From the NCBI RefSeq assembly GCF_003640395.1, contig NZ_RBZQ01000003.1, positions 248,001-312,000 on the forward strand: DNA of 64,000 nt, given 5' to 3'. This document shows, piece by piece, positions 29,201 through 38,013 of this stretch. The position numbers and the translations under genes are program-made. Numbering within the stretch: the stretch's first letter is position 1; each line of letters opens with the position of its first letter. The notes under the pieces were generated by a model. The model made no database searches. It worked only from the letters and a program-made list of their open reading frames with translations, and was not told where the DNA came from. The DNA comes from Stutzerimonas urumqiensis (GTDB taxonomy: Bacteria; Pseudomonadota; Gammaproteobacteria; Pseudomonadales; Pseudomonadaceae).

Positions 29201-30013
29201 TCAGCGCTGGCAGCGGGGGCAGTAGACGCTGGCCCGCTGGCCGAGTCGGATCTCGCGCAGCGTGCTGCCGCAGGCCTTGCAGAATTCGCCGCCGCGGCCA
29301 TAGGCGAACAGCTCCTGCTGGAAGTAGCCGGGCTTGCCGTCGCCACCCACGAAATCCCGCAGCGTGGTGCCGCCGCGCTCGATGGCATAGGCCAGCACGC
29401 GTCGGATTTCCTCGGCGAGGCGCTGGTAGCGCGCACGGGAAATGCCGCCCGCCGGTCGGCGCGGATCGATGCCGGCGGCGAACAGGGCCTCGGTCGCGTA
29501 GATATTGCCCACGCCCACGACGACGGCGTTGTCCATGATGAACGGCTTGACCGCCATGCTGCGTCCGCGGGACAGCCGGTACAGCCGGTCGCCATCGAAG
29601 TCGTCGCCGAGCGGTTCCGGCCCCAGGCTGGCCAGCAGCGGATGGGCCAGCGGATCGGTGGTCCAGAGCATCGCGCCGAAACGACGCGGATCGTGGTAGC
29701 GCAGCGCCTGCCCGGAATCGAGCAGCAGGTCGGCATGATCGTGCTTGCGCGGCTCGAGCGCGCCGTCGACCAGCCGCAGGCTGCCCGACATCCCGAGGTG
29801 GACGACCAGGGTGCCCGCCTCGGCTTCGAGCATCAGGTACTTGGCGCGGCGCGCCACCCGTTCGATGCGCTGCCCGGACAGGCGGCTGTCGAGATCTTCG
29901 GGTATCGGCCAGCGCAGGCGGTGGTCGCGCACGACCACCCGCTCGATGCGACGGCCCAGCAGATGCGGCTCGATCCCGCGGCGGGTGGTTTCGACTTCGG
30001 GCAATTCAGGCAT
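29201..30013 (-). CDS. mutM: Formamidopyrimidine-DNA glycosylase MutM (Fpg)
   Basis: 270 residues beginning [13 protein letters not shown], in which Pro2 (after Met removal) is the catalytic nucleophile and Glu3 the acid. The H2TH region ([17 protein letters not shown]) and the C-terminal zinc finger (CKAC...CPRC) are intact. It excises 8-oxoguanine and formamidopyrimidines from oxidised DNA and cuts the strand by beta/delta elimination. msrA and msrB, other oxidative damage repair genes, lie just upstream on the same strand. Confidence 0.97.
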   Translation of the reverse strand: MPELPEVETTRRGIEPHLLGRRIERVVVRDHRLRWPIPEDLDSRLSGQRIERVARRAKYLMLEAEAGTLVVHLGMSGSLRLVDGALEPRKHDHADLLLDSGQALRYHDPRRFGAMLWTTDPLAHPLLASLGPEPLGDDFDGDRLYRLSRGRSMAVKPFIMDNAVVVGVGNIYATEALFAAGIDPRRPAGGISRARYQRLAEEIRRVLAYAIERGGTTLRDFVGGDGKPGYFQQELFAYGRGGEFCKACGSTLREIRLGQRASVYCPRCQR

Positions 30014-30073
30014 GGCGGCAAGCGAAGGGTGGCGGGCCGGCGACCATAGCAAAAGCGCCCGCCGGTCGCACCG

Positions 30074-30619
30074 TCAGGCCTTGAGCTTGTCCAGGTGCAG
30101 CGCGCGCAGCTTCGCCACCTTCGGCGCGATCACCGCCTGGCAGTAGGGCTGGTACGGATTGCGCCGGTAATAGTCGTCATGCTCCGGCTCGGCCGGGTAG
30201 AAGGCTTCCAGCGGCACCAGCTCGGTCACCACGGGCGCATCCCACAGGCCGCGCGCCTCGAGATCGGCGATGACCTTCTCGGCGACCTGCTTCTGCGCCT
30301 CGTCGGTGTACAGGACGATCGACCGGTACTGCGGCCCGACATCGGCGCCCTGACGATTGGGCGTGGTCGGATCGTGGGTCGTGAAGAACACTTCCAGCAG
30401 CTCGCGCAGGCTGATCTGCTGCGGATCGAAGGCCACCTGTACCACTTCGGCATGGCCGGTGTTCTTCTCGCAGACCTGCCGGTAGGTGGGGTTGGGCACA
30501 TGTCCGCCGGCATAGCCCGAGACGAGCCGCTCGACGCCGCGGAGATTGCCGAACACAGCCTCCACGCACCAGAAGCAGCCGCCGCCCAGGGTGATGATGT
30601 GGCTCTCTTCGCGGCTCAC
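30074..30619 (-). CDS. msrA: Peptide methionine-S-sulfoxide reductase MsrA
   Basis: 181 residues. Active-site motif GCFWC with the catalytic Cys15, and the conserved VSGYAGG, TGHAEVVQVAFDP and LLEVFFTTHDPT blocks. It reduces the S-epimer of methionine sulfoxide in proteins with thioredoxin. A resolving cysteine is present in PYCQAVI. It overlaps the msrB stop, giving an msrB-msrA operon that covers both epimers. Confidence 0.96.
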   Translation of the reverse strand: MSREESHIITLGGGCFWCVEAVFGNLRGVERLVSGYAGGHVPNPTYRQVCEKNTGHAEVVQVAFDPQQISLRELLEVFFTTHDPTTPNRQGADVGPQYRSIVLYTDEAQKQVAEKVIADLEARGLWDAPVVTELVPLEAFYPAEPEHDDYYRRNPYQPYCQAVIAPKVAKLRALHLDKLKA

Positions 30620-31050
30620 GACACCTCCCCCTGGCGCACCAGTTCGAGGGACTGGCCTTCAGGCACGTGGTCCATCGCCACGGAGTTCATGCAGTAACGC
30701 AGACCGGTCGGCGGCGGGCCGTCCGGGAAGACATGGCCCAGGTGACTGTCGCAGCGACCGCAGCGCACCTCGGTGCGGGTCATGCCGTAGGAGCGGTCCT
30801 GGTACTCGGTCACCGAGTCGGCGGTCAGCGGCTGGGTGAACGACGGCCAGCCGGTGCCGGATTCGAACTTCTCGCCGGACTTGAACAGGGGGTTGTGGCA
30901 CGCCGCGCAGACATAGGTGCCGGGTTCCTTGGTCTGCAGGAAGCAGCCGCTGCCCGGCGCCTCGGTGCCGTGCTGGCGCAGCACCTTGAAGGCCTCGGGC
31001 GAAAGCCGGCGACGCCATTCGTCATCGCTGAGGGTGAGTTTGTCGACCAT
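30616..31050 (-). CDS. msrB: Peptide methionine-R-sulfoxide reductase MsrB
   Basis: 144 residues. Two structural zinc CxxC pairs (CAAC and CGRC), the WPSF motif, HLGHVFPDGP and the catalytic Cys in RYCMNSVAM are all present. It reduces R-methionine sulfoxide in proteins. It is upstream of msrA with a 4-base overlap. There is no signal peptide, so it is cytoplasmic. Confidence 0.96.
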   Translation of the reverse strand: MVDKLTLSDDEWRRRLSPEAFKVLRQHGTEAPGSGCFLQTKEPGTYVCAACHNPLFKSGEKFESGTGWPSFTQPLTADSVTEYQDRSYGMTRTEVRCGRCDSHLGHVFPDGPPPTGLRYCMNSVAMDHVPEGQSLELVRQGEVS

Positions 31051-31175
31051 AGGGGTTCCTCCACCAGTGGGCGGCCACGACGCGCGCGGCCCGCCGAATG
31101 CTTGCCGCCCGAAGACGGCCCATGTGACCTGTGATTACCCGTGCGCCGGTAAATTCCGCGTCGTCGGCGGCCAGA

Positions 31176-31715
31176 TCAAAAGGGCATCCGCTGTTGCTGC
31201 GGCGCGGCGGGTGCTTGCAGCTCGGGCTCGACCCGCAGCTCCTCGCCCACCGCGACGGTGCCGCCTTGCAGCACGCGGGCCGTGATGCCACCGTGGCCGC
31301 GCACGGCATTGTAGCCGCCGACGCCCAGCACTTCTTCCATGCGCGAACAGGGGTGGCAGTCGCCGGTGTGCTCGAACAGCGCATCGCCGATGCGAAAGCG
31401 CTTGCCCTTGAGGGCCTGGAGATTGATGCCGCGGGTCACGAGGTTGCGCCGCAGCACCTGTGGCGAAACGGCTGCCAGACCGAGGTAACTGGCGATCGCC
31501 GCCAGATGCTCGGCCTGGATCAGCGTGATCTGACGACGGCCCTGACCGCTGGAGGCGTAGCGATCGCCGACCAGCCCCTGCCCCGGCTCGACGGTCGCCC
31601 GCTCGACCTCGACCAGCGCGGCACGCCGCGCCGGGCGCAGGCCGATCCACTCCACGCGGCCCGGACGCATCGGAGCGGACAGCAAGTCGGCGAGCCTGGA
31701 CTCGGGATGGAACAC
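31176..31715 (-). CDS. MOSC domain protein
   Basis: 179 residues from GTG 31715, with GAGG seven bases upstream. The MOSC (molybdenum cofactor sulfurase C-terminal) features are GDRYASSGQGRRQITLIQAEHLAAI and the conserved Cys region HTGDCHPCSRMEEVLG, followed by NAVRGHGGITARVL. MOSC proteins of the YiiM type use molybdenum cofactor with a Cys ligand to reduce N-hydroxylated compounds. The precise reaction here is not known. It lies between the HDOD gene and msrB on the same strand with gaps of 63 and 125 bases. Confidence 0.85.
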   Translation of the reverse strand: MFHPESRLADLLSAPMRPGRVEWIGLRPARRAALVEVERATVEPGQGLVGDRYASSGQGRRQITLIQAEHLAAIASYLGLAAVSPQVLRRNLVTRGINLQALKGKRFRIGDALFEHTGDCHPCSRMEEVLGVGGYNAVRGHGGITARVLQGGTVAVGEELRVEPELQAPAAPQQQRMPF

Positions 31716-31778
31716 GGCGCTACCTCGGCGATGGACATGGCAGGTTGGCTTGGAACCCCATGAGCGCGCCCGGTTCGG

Positions 31779-32645
31779 TCAGGCGACGCCCAGTTCCCGG
31801 ATGCTCTCCTTGAGGTTCTGGAAGTCGTAGTCGGACAGGCCGACATATTCCAGCACCAGCCTCTCGATGCTTTCCCACTCGTAATCCTCGACCTGCGCCC
31901 CCAGCACCCGGTGGCAGGCGCAGATGTGCTCGGCCATCTTGAGAATCGCCAGCAGTGTCTTGATCTGCGCGTCGCGCCCCGAATCGTCGAGGAACAGCGA
32001 GAGCGCGTTGTGGTGGTTGGCGATGGCATCGCACAGGTGCAGCGGCAGGTTCCACGACTTGGCCGTGAAGTAGCCGACCACCGCATGATTGGTCGACAGG
32101 ACGCGGTTCTCGATGTCGATCAGCCGCTGCTCGGCGCTGGCGCTGGCGTAGGCCTCTTCCAGCACGCTCATGTAGCTGGGGAAGCGCTTGATCATCAGCG
32201 GGATGCCGCAATCGTGGAACAGCCCCAGCGTGTAGGCCTCGTCCGGCGCCTGGTAGCCGATGCGCTTGGCGAGCGTCAGGCTGGTCATGGCGACGTCCTG
32301 CGCGGTGTCCCAGAAGCGGTTGAGGGTGACGATGGTCTCGTCGCTCATCTCGCCCTTGATCGACTGCGCGTTGATCAGGTTGATCACCGAGTCGCAGCCC
32401 AGCAGGTTCACCGCCTGCTGGATCGACGCGATGCGGTTGGACAGGCCGAAGAACTTCGAATTGACGATCTTCAGCAGCGCGCCCGACAGGCCCGGGTCCT
32501 GGCTGATCAGGCGAGCGATGCTCTTGAGATCGGGGATCGGCATGACCTGCTCCATCTGCAGGTCGACCATGATCTGCGGTTGCGGCGGGACGCTGATGCC
32601 CTGCAGCACATGCCGAATCTGATCGGCGGTAAGTTCGACGGCCAT
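31779..32645 (-). CDS. HDOD domain protein
   Basis: 288 residues from ATG 32645. The HDOD domain runs from about 20 to 215: it has PIPDLKSIARLISQDPGLSGALLKIVNS and GLFHDCGIPLM, which keeps part of the HD pattern but not the full metal-binding set of a phosphodiesterase. HDOD proteins act in signalling, often as partners of c-di-GMP or two-component systems, with no enzymatic activity shown. No output domain is attached. Divergent from the DJ-1/PfpI gene, 134 bases apart. Confidence 0.83.
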   Translation of the reverse strand: MAVELTADQIRHVLQGISVPPQPQIMVDLQMEQVMPIPDLKSIARLISQDPGLSGALLKIVNSKFFGLSNRIASIQQAVNLLGCDSVINLINAQSIKGEMSDETIVTLNRFWDTAQDVAMTSLTLAKRIGYQAPDEAYTLGLFHDCGIPLMIKRFPSYMSVLEEAYASASAEQRLIDIENRVLSTNHAVVGYFTAKSWNLPLHLCDAIANHHNALSLFLDDSGRDAQIKTLLAILKMAEHICACHRVLGAQVEDYEWESIERLVLEYVGLSDYDFQNLKESIRELGVA

Positions 32646-32779
32646 CGGGGGGCTCTGCGCGAGGGGAAGGCAAAAGGCCATCCCTGGAAGCTGCGAACTT
32701 TGGCCGAGATGGCGGTCGGATTTCAAGGACGAGGCGCCCAGTGGCGCTTCCTTTGATCACGACAGCGGAGGACTTGCGC

Positions 32780-33319
32780 ATGGCTCAATCCCTGAACGGC
32801 AAACGCATCGCCATCCTGGTGACCGACGGCTTCGAACAGGTCGAACTGACCGGCCCGAAAGAGGCGCTCGACCAGGCCGGCGCCAGGACCGAGATCATTT
32901 CCGCCAAGACCGGCAAGGTCCGAGGCTGGAACCACACCACACCGGCCGATGAGTTCACCGTGGACAACACCTTCGACCGTATCCACAGCGAAGACTACGA
33001 CGCGATTCTGCTGCCCGGCGGCGTGGTCAATTCGGACACCATCCGCATGGACGAGATGGCCCAGGAACTGGTGCGCGACGCGGCGCGGGCGAACAAGACC
33101 ATCGCCGTGATCTGCCACGGCGCCTGGCTGCTGGCCTCTGCCGACCTGGTCAAGGGCAAGAAGATGACCAGCTGGCCGTCGCTCACCGATGACCTCAAGA
33201 ACGCCGGCGCCGAGTGGGTCGACCAGCAGGTGGTCGTCGACGGTCACCTGATCAGCAGCCGCAAGCCGGACGACATCCCGGCCTTCAGCCAGACGCTGGT
33301 CAAGGCGCTGGCGGCCTGA
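32780..33319 (+). CDS. DJ-1/PfpI family protein (protein/nucleotide deglycase type)
   Basis: 179 residues from ATG 32780, which has GGAGG eight bases upstream. It has the class I glutamine amidotransferase-like fold, with the nucleophile elbow VICHGAWLLASA (Cys-His), Glu near DGFEQVEL and the PGG loop LLPGGVVNSD. It resembles YhbO/PfpI: bacterial members protect against stress and repair glyoxal/methylglyoxal adducts, though the deglycase activity is debated. The nearby msrAB and mutM genes hint at a damage repair neighbourhood, but this gene is on the other strand. Confidence 0.9.
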   Translation: MAQSLNGKRIAILVTDGFEQVELTGPKEALDQAGARTEIISAKTGKVRGWNHTTPADEFTVDNTFDRIHSEDYDAILLPGGVVNSDTIRMDEMAQELVRDAARANKTIAVICHGAWLLASADLVKGKKMTSWPSLTDDLKNAGAEWVDQQVVVDGHLISSRKPDDIPAFSQTLVKALAA

Positions 33320-33494
33320 CGGCAGGCCATCGCCATGAGGGCGCCTCCCACGCAGGCAGTCCGGCGTAACCGGGAGGCCCGCCCTCGCGACAGGCGTTTG
33401 CGATCACAGGGTCGCCACGCCTTGGTTGTCCCGCCAGTTCGGCTTGTCGAGGCCACTCGTTTAGAATGCCCGCCCCCTCACCCGGAGCGCCTCC

Positions 33495-34688
33495 ATGACC
33501 CTGCCCAGCCTGCGCCTCAAAGCCAATGCCGATCGACGCCTGCGGGCCGGTCACCTGTGGGTCTACAGCAACGAGGTGGACGTCGCCGCGACGCCGCTCA
33601 ACGCGTTGCAGGCCGGTGACCAGGCGATCCTCGAAGCGGCCGGCGGCAAGCCGCTGGGCATCGTCGGCGTGTCCCCGAACAACCTGATCTGCGCGCGGCT
33701 GCTGTCGCGCGATCTCAAGCACCCGCTCGACAAGTCGCTGCTGGTGCACCGCCTGAACGTCGCGCTGAGCCTGCGCGAGCGGCTGTTCGATCAGCCCTGC
33801 TACCGGCTCGTGTACGGCGACTCGGACTTCCTGCCGGGCCTGGTCGTTGATCGTTTCTTCGATGTCCTCGTCGTGCAGCTCGCTTCGCCGACGATGGAGC
33901 GCCACCGCGACGACGTGCTCGCCGCCCTGGTGCAGGTCGTCAAGCCGACCGGCGTGCTGTGGAAGAACGACTCCAGCGCGCGCGATGCCGAAGGGCTGGA
34001 ACGCTACGTCGAATTGGCCTACGGCGAGGTGCCCGAGTGGGTGCCGCTGGAGGAGAACGGCGTGAGGTTCGAGGCGCCGGTCATGCAGGGCCAGAAGACC
34101 GGCTGGTTCTACGACCACCGCATGAACCGCGCACGCCTGGCGCCCTATGTGCAGGGCAAGCGCGTGCTCGATCTGTTCAGCTACATCGGCGGCTGGGGCG
34201 TGCAGGCCGCAGCGTTCGGTGCGAGTGAAGTGTTTTGCGTCGATGCCTCAGGCTTTGCCCTCGACGGCGTCGAGCGCAATGCCGCACTCAATGGCCTGGC
34301 CGAACGCATGACCTGCGTCGAAGGCGACGTGTTCGAGGCGCTGAAGGAACTCAAGGCCGCCGATGAGCGCTTCGACGTGGTGATCGCCGACCCGCCCGCC
34401 TTCATCAAGCGCAAGAAGGACCTGAAGAACGGCGAGGCCGCCTACCGTCGCCTCAACGAACAGGCCATGCGCCTGCTCAACAAGGACGGCATGCTGGTCA
34501 GCGCCAGTTGCTCGATGCACCTGCCCGAGGATGACCTGCAGAACATCCTGCTCTCCAGCGCGCGCCACCTGGACCGCAACTGCCAGCTCATCGAGCGCGG
34601 CGCACAGGGGCCGGACCATCCCGTGCACCCGGCCATTCCCGAGACGCGCTACATCAAGAGCCTGCTCTGCCGCGTGCTGCCGGGCTGA
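33495..34688 (+). CDS. rlmI: 23S rRNA (cytosine1962-C5)-methyltransferase RlmI-like
   Basis: 397 residues. An N-terminal PUA domain (residues 1-80, RLRAGHLWVYSNEV) is followed by a RlmI-type Rossmann methyltransferase: FYDHRMNRARL, VLDLFSYIGGWGVQAAAFGA (SAM motif I), DPPAFIKRKKDL and SASCSMHLPEDD, in which the Cys is the C5-methylation nucleophile. It methylates C1962 in 23S rRNA in E. coli. The upstream 175 bases hold no gene; TTAGAAT at 33461-33467 may be a -10. Confidence 0.92.
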   Translation: MTLPSLRLKANADRRLRAGHLWVYSNEVDVAATPLNALQAGDQAILEAAGGKPLGIVGVSPNNLICARLLSRDLKHPLDKSLLVHRLNVALSLRERLFDQPCYRLVYGDSDFLPGLVVDRFFDVLVVQLASPTMERHRDDVLAALVQVVKPTGVLWKNDSSARDAEGLERYVELAYGEVPEWVPLEENGVRFEAPVMQGQKTGWFYDHRMNRARLAPYVQGKRVLDLFSYIGGWGVQAAAFGASEVFCVDASGFALDGVERNAALNGLAERMTCVEGDVFEALKELKAADERFDVVIADPPAFIKRKKDLKNGEAAYRRLNEQAMRLLNKDGMLVSASCSMHLPEDDLQNILLSSARHLDRNCQLIERGAQGPDHPVHPAIPETRYIKSLLCRVLPG

Positions 34689-34723
34689 CCGGCACCGACG
34701 GTAACCCCGCGTTACCGGAAGAA

Positions 34724-34749
34724 ACCCTCGCGCCCGCAGGCGCGAGGGT
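34724..34749. terminator. Hairpin terminator between rlmI and the secreted hydrolase gene
   Basis: ACCCTCGCGCC (34724-34734) pairs perfectly with GGCGCGAGGGT (34739-34749) around a CGCA loop. There is no T-run on either side, so termination may need Rho or a partner factor. It separates two convergent genes. Confidence 0.6.
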
Positions 34750-34754
34750 GACCG

Positions 34755-35600
34755 TCACTCGATGCCCTTGCGCTCCTCCGTCCACAACAGATCGGTACAC
34801 AGCCCGCAGTAACGTCCGTAGAAGGTGTCGCGCGCGTTCTGGTCATCCATCAGGTGATAGCGGAACCACGCCGTGGACGGGCCGCGATAGCCCCCGCCGT
34901 CGCCGACCGGCTCGAAGTGGCTGACGTACCGCCGCTCGCCCCAGAACACCGGCACGTTGGCGCGGTAATACACCGGCTGGGCGTTCAGGTACGGGAACGC
35001 GATGGTGTCGCCGCCGCCGGACATGAGGAACATCGGCCCGTTCTGGTTGCTCTGCGACGAGACGTCATGGCCCAGGCCAATGGTGTACGGCTGGATCGGC
35101 GCGGTGACACGCACCCGATCGTCCTGGCCGGCCATGATCGAGCCGCCGCCGCCCTGCGAATGGCCGGAGGTGCCGACGCGGCCCAGGTTCAGGCGGCTGG
35201 CGTAGGTGCCGTAGGTGCGGTTGTTCTCCTGCACGAGATAGTCGAGGCAGGCGAGCATCTCTTCGCCCGTGCCCGCGTTGGAGGTTTCCGCCGCCGCCAC
35301 GACGAAGCCGTGGCTGGCCCAGTGCGTGAGCAGGCCGCCGTAGGTCGAGGGGCCGGCACCGGTGCCGTTGCCCCACAGGATGACCGGATGACGCACGCCG
35401 TTCTGGCCGAGGGTGCGCGGTCGATAGACCCGGCAGCTCGGGCCTTCGCTGGCGCTGGAGGTGGCGTAGGGGCCATCATTCGCGAAGTTCGAGACAGCCG
35501 GAAAGGGCGTACCGGGGGTATCGGGCAGCGGTGCGGCCACGGCGGTGGCGCCAAGCGCCATGAGCGAGGCGGCAAGGGCCCCGAGTCGAAGGTCGAGCAT
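34755..35600 (-). CDS. Secreted alpha/beta hydrolase (cutinase/polyesterase-like serine hydrolase)
   Basis: 281 residues from ATG 35600 (AGAGGA upstream). A signal peptide (MLDLRLGALAASLMALGATAVAA) precedes the mature enzyme. PVILWGNGTGAGPSTYG forms the oxyanion region and GTSGHSQGGGGS the nucleophile elbow (Ser in GHSQG); an Asp in MSGGGDTIAFPY and His in YVSHFEPVG are probable triad partners. A terminal CGLC pair may form a disulfide. The layout resembles chlorophyllase/dienelactone-type and polyester-degrading hydrolases, but the GHSQG elbow differs from the GWSMG of PET hydrolases. The substrate is not known. No partner gene nearby. Confidence 0.8.
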   Translation of the reverse strand: MLDLRLGALAASLMALGATAVAAPLPDTPGTPFPAVSNFANDGPYATSSASEGPSCRVYRPRTLGQNGVRHPVILWGNGTGAGPSTYGGLLTHWASHGFVVAAAETSNAGTGEEMLACLDYLVQENNRTYGTYASRLNLGRVGTSGHSQGGGGSIMAGQDDRVRVTAPIQPYTIGLGHDVSSQSNQNGPMFLMSGGGDTIAFPYLNAQPVYYRANVPVFWGERRYVSHFEPVGDGGGYRGPSTAWFRYHLMDDQNARDTFYGRYCGLCTDLLWTEERKGIE

Positions 35601-36081
35601 GTGGTGTCCTCTTTGTTTTTCTGCTTGTGAGAAGAGCCATCGCCCTCTGGCGCCAGGCGCCAGGCTGCACTGCACGCGTCCCTGGTCATTCGCAGGCGAT
35701 CGTCGGGCGCCGGCCGACCCCGCCCCTCCCGGTGCGGACGAACGTCGGACTGCCTGTGCGCCCGACACGAACCCTACGTGACCGGCGCGTCACGCCGGCA
35801 TCGCCCAAAGGGCAGATCGGGATGAACGGCATCGCACCAAGGGGCGAACGCAGGGATGACTGCGCCCGGTCGCCGGCAATCGCCGCGCCTTGGCTCGCCG
35901 CGGACAGCGGGCGTAGAATCCCGGCCATCCCTCGCCATCCATCCTCCGGCGGGCCAGTGAGCCCGGGCCAGGCTCGCGGTGATCCCGCGCCCCTTCGCCC
36001 CCTCGATACGCGGCCAGCGACGCTGCCCCTCCCATCGTGCGCTCACGTCCATAACGACCTGAAAAGCCCCAGGAAACCGTC
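35601..36081. other. 481-base gap between the secreted hydrolase and ilvD; no gene found
   Basis: Short frames exist on both strands but none has a ribosome site, domain or codon pattern that stands out. The region is GC-rich and contains a small duplicated GGCGCCA element near 35652-35668. It should hold the promoters of both divergent genes; one ilvD promoter candidate is listed separately. I see no recognisable leader peptide rich in Ile, Val or Leu, so attenuation of ilvD is not supported. Confidence 0.6.
35890..35919 (+). promoter_or_regulatory. Candidate sigma70 promoter for ilvD
   Basis: TTGGCT (35890-35895) and TAGAAT (35914-35919) are 18 bases apart, about 160 bases before the ilvD start. 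Moderate agreement with consensus only. Confidence 0.3.
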
Positions 36082-37920
36082 ATGCCCGATTACCGCTCGA
36101 AAACCTCCACCCACGGCCGCAACATGGCCGGCGCCCGTGCCCTGTGGCGCGCCACCGGCATGAAGGACGAAGATTTCAAGAAGCCGATCATCGCCATCGC
36201 CAACTCCTTCACCCAGTTCGTGCCCGGCCACGTGCACCTGAAGGACCTCGGCCAGCTGGTCGCCGGCGAGATCGAGAAGGCCGGCGGCGTGGCCAAGGAA
36301 TTCAACACCATCGCCGTGGACGACGGCATCGCCATGGGCCACGACGGCATGCTCTATTCGCTGCCCTCGCGCGAGATCATCGCCGACTCGGTCGAGTACA
36401 TGGTCAACGCCCACTGCGCCGACGCCATCGTCTGCATCTCCAACTGCGACAAGATCACCCCCGGCATGCTGATGGCCGCGCTGCGCCTGAACATCCCGGT
36501 GGTGTTCGTCTCCGGCGGGCCGATGGAAGCCGGCAAGACCAAGCTCGCCAATCACGGGCTGGACCTGGTGGATGCCATGGTCATCGCCGCCGATGACTGC
36601 GCCTCGGACGAAAAGGTCGCCGAGTACGAACGCAGCGCCTGCCCCACCTGCGGCAGCTGCTCGGGCATGTTCACCGCCAACTCGATGAACTGCCTGACCG
36701 AGGCCCTCGGCCTGTCGCTGCCGGGCAACGGCTCGACGCTGGCCACCCATGCCGACCGCGAGCAGCTGTTCCTGCGCGCCGGGCGCCTCGTGGTCGAGCT
36801 GTGCCAGCGCTACTACGGCGAGGGTGACGAGTCGGTGCTGCCGCGCAACATCGCCAACATCCGCGCCTTCGAGAACGCCATGACGCTGGACATCGCCATG
36901 GGCGGCTCGACCAACACCATCCTGCACCTGCTGGCCGCGGCGCAGGAGGCGGAGCTCGACTTCGACCTGCGCGCCATCGACGCGCTGTCGCGCAAGGTGC
37001 CGCAGCTGTGCAAGGTGGCGCCGAACATCCAGAAGTACCACATGGAAGACGTGCACCGTGCCGGCGGCATCTTCTCCATCCTCGGCGAGCTGGCCCGCGG
37101 CGGCCTGCTGCACACCGACGTACCGACCGTGCACAGCCCGAGCATGGCCGAGGCCATCGCCCGGTGGGACATCACCCAGACCACCGACGAAGCGGTGCAT
37201 ACCTTCTTCCGCGCCGGGCCTGCCGGCATCCCGACGCAGACGGCCTTCAGCCAGTCGACGCGCTGGGACACGCTGGACGACGACCGCGCCAACGGCTGCA
37301 TCCGCTCGGTCGAACACGCCTACTCGCAAGAAGGCGGCCTGGCCGTGCTCTACGGCAACATCGCGCTGGACGGTTGCGTGGTGAAAACCGCCGGCGTGGA
37401 TGAATCCATCCACGTGTTCGAAGGCAACGCCCGCGTATTTGAGAGCCAGGACGCCGCGGTCAAGGGCATCCTGAACGACGAGGTCAAGCCGCGCGACGTG
37501 GTCATCATCCGCTACGAAGGCCCGAAGGGCGGCCCGGGCATGCAGGAAATGCTCTACCCGACCAGCTACCTGAAGTCCAAGGGCCTCGGCAAGGACTGCG
37601 CCCTGCTCACCGACGGCCGCTTCTCCGGCGGCACCTCGGGCCTGTCGATCGGCCACGCCTCGCCGGAAGCGGCCTCGGGCGGCGCCATCGGCCTGGTGCG
37701 CGACGGCGACAAGATCCTCATCGACATCCCCAACCGCAGCATCAACCTGCTGGTCTCGGACGAAGAGCTGGCCCACCGCCGCATCGAGCAGGACAAGCTT
37801 GGCTGGAAGCCGGCCAAGCCCCGTGCCCGCAAGGTGACCACGGCGCTCAAGGCCTACGCCCTCCTCGCCACCAGCGCCGACAAGGGCGCGGTGCGCAACA
37901 AGGCGATGCTGGACGGCTGA
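36082..37920 (+). CDS. ilvD: Dihydroxy-acid dehydratase
   Basis: 612 residues, the usual length of the E. coli-type enzyme. Iron-sulfur cysteines lie in [12 protein letters not shown] (Cys118, Cys122) and [17 protein letters not shown] (187-193); [20 protein letters not shown] is the C-terminal IlvD/Edd signature. It dehydrates 2,3-dihydroxy-isovalerate and -methylvalerate to the ketoacid precursors of valine, leucine and isoleucine. The cluster is oxygen-labile in the E. coli class. It forms a single-gene unit closed by a strong terminator. Confidence 0.97.
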   Translation: MPDYRSKTSTHGRNMAGARALWRATGMKDEDFKKPIIAIANSFTQFVPGHVHLKDLGQLVAGEIEKAGGVAKEFNTIAVDDGIAMGHDGMLYSLPSREIIADSVEYMVNAHCADAIVCISNCDKITPGMLMAALRLNIPVVFVSGGPMEAGKTKLANHGLDLVDAMVIAADDCASDEKVAEYERSACPTCGSCSGMFTANSMNCLTEALGLSLPGNGSTLATHADREQLFLRAGRLVVELCQRYYGEGDESVLPRNIANIRAFENAMTLDIAMGGSTNTILHLLAAAQEAELDFDLRAIDALSRKVPQLCKVAPNIQKYHMEDVHRAGGIFSILGELARGGLLHTDVPTVHSPSMAEAIARWDITQTTDEAVHTFFRAGPAGIPTQTAFSQSTRWDTLDDDRANGCIRSVEHAYSQEGGLAVLYGNIALDGCVVKTAGVDESIHVFEGNARVFESQDAAVKGILNDEVKPRDVVIIRYEGPKGGPGMQEMLYPTSYLKSKGLGKDCALLTDGRFSGGTSGLSIGHASPEAASGGAIGLVRDGDKILIDIPNRSINLLVSDEELAHRRIEQDKLGWKPAKPRARKVTTALKAYALLATSADKGAVRNKAMLDG

Positions 37921-37944
37921 GCCTGCCTCGCTTGGTGATGATCA

Positions 37945-37971
37945 AAAGAGCCCGGCACCGCCGGGCTCTTT
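37945..37971 (+). terminator. Rho-independent terminator of ilvD
   Basis: A 12-bp perfect stem (AAAGAGCCCGGC with GCCGGGCTCTTT, loop ACC) followed by TGTTTT, 25 bases past the ilvD stop. Confidence 0.9.
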
Positions 37972-38013
37972 GTTTTCCATCCGCAGCGACGTGGCGCCGC
38001 AGATCACGTGGCT

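Noticed and set aside
33444-33467. rlmI promoter from TTGTCG and TAGAAT
   Set aside because: The spacer is only 12 bases; the TAGAAT may be a -10 but the pair is not a valid sigma70 promoter.
35601-36081. Branched-chain amino acid leader peptide (attenuator) ahead of ilvD
   Set aside because: No short frame rich in Ile, Val or Leu codons with an adjacent terminator-antiterminator pair is seen.
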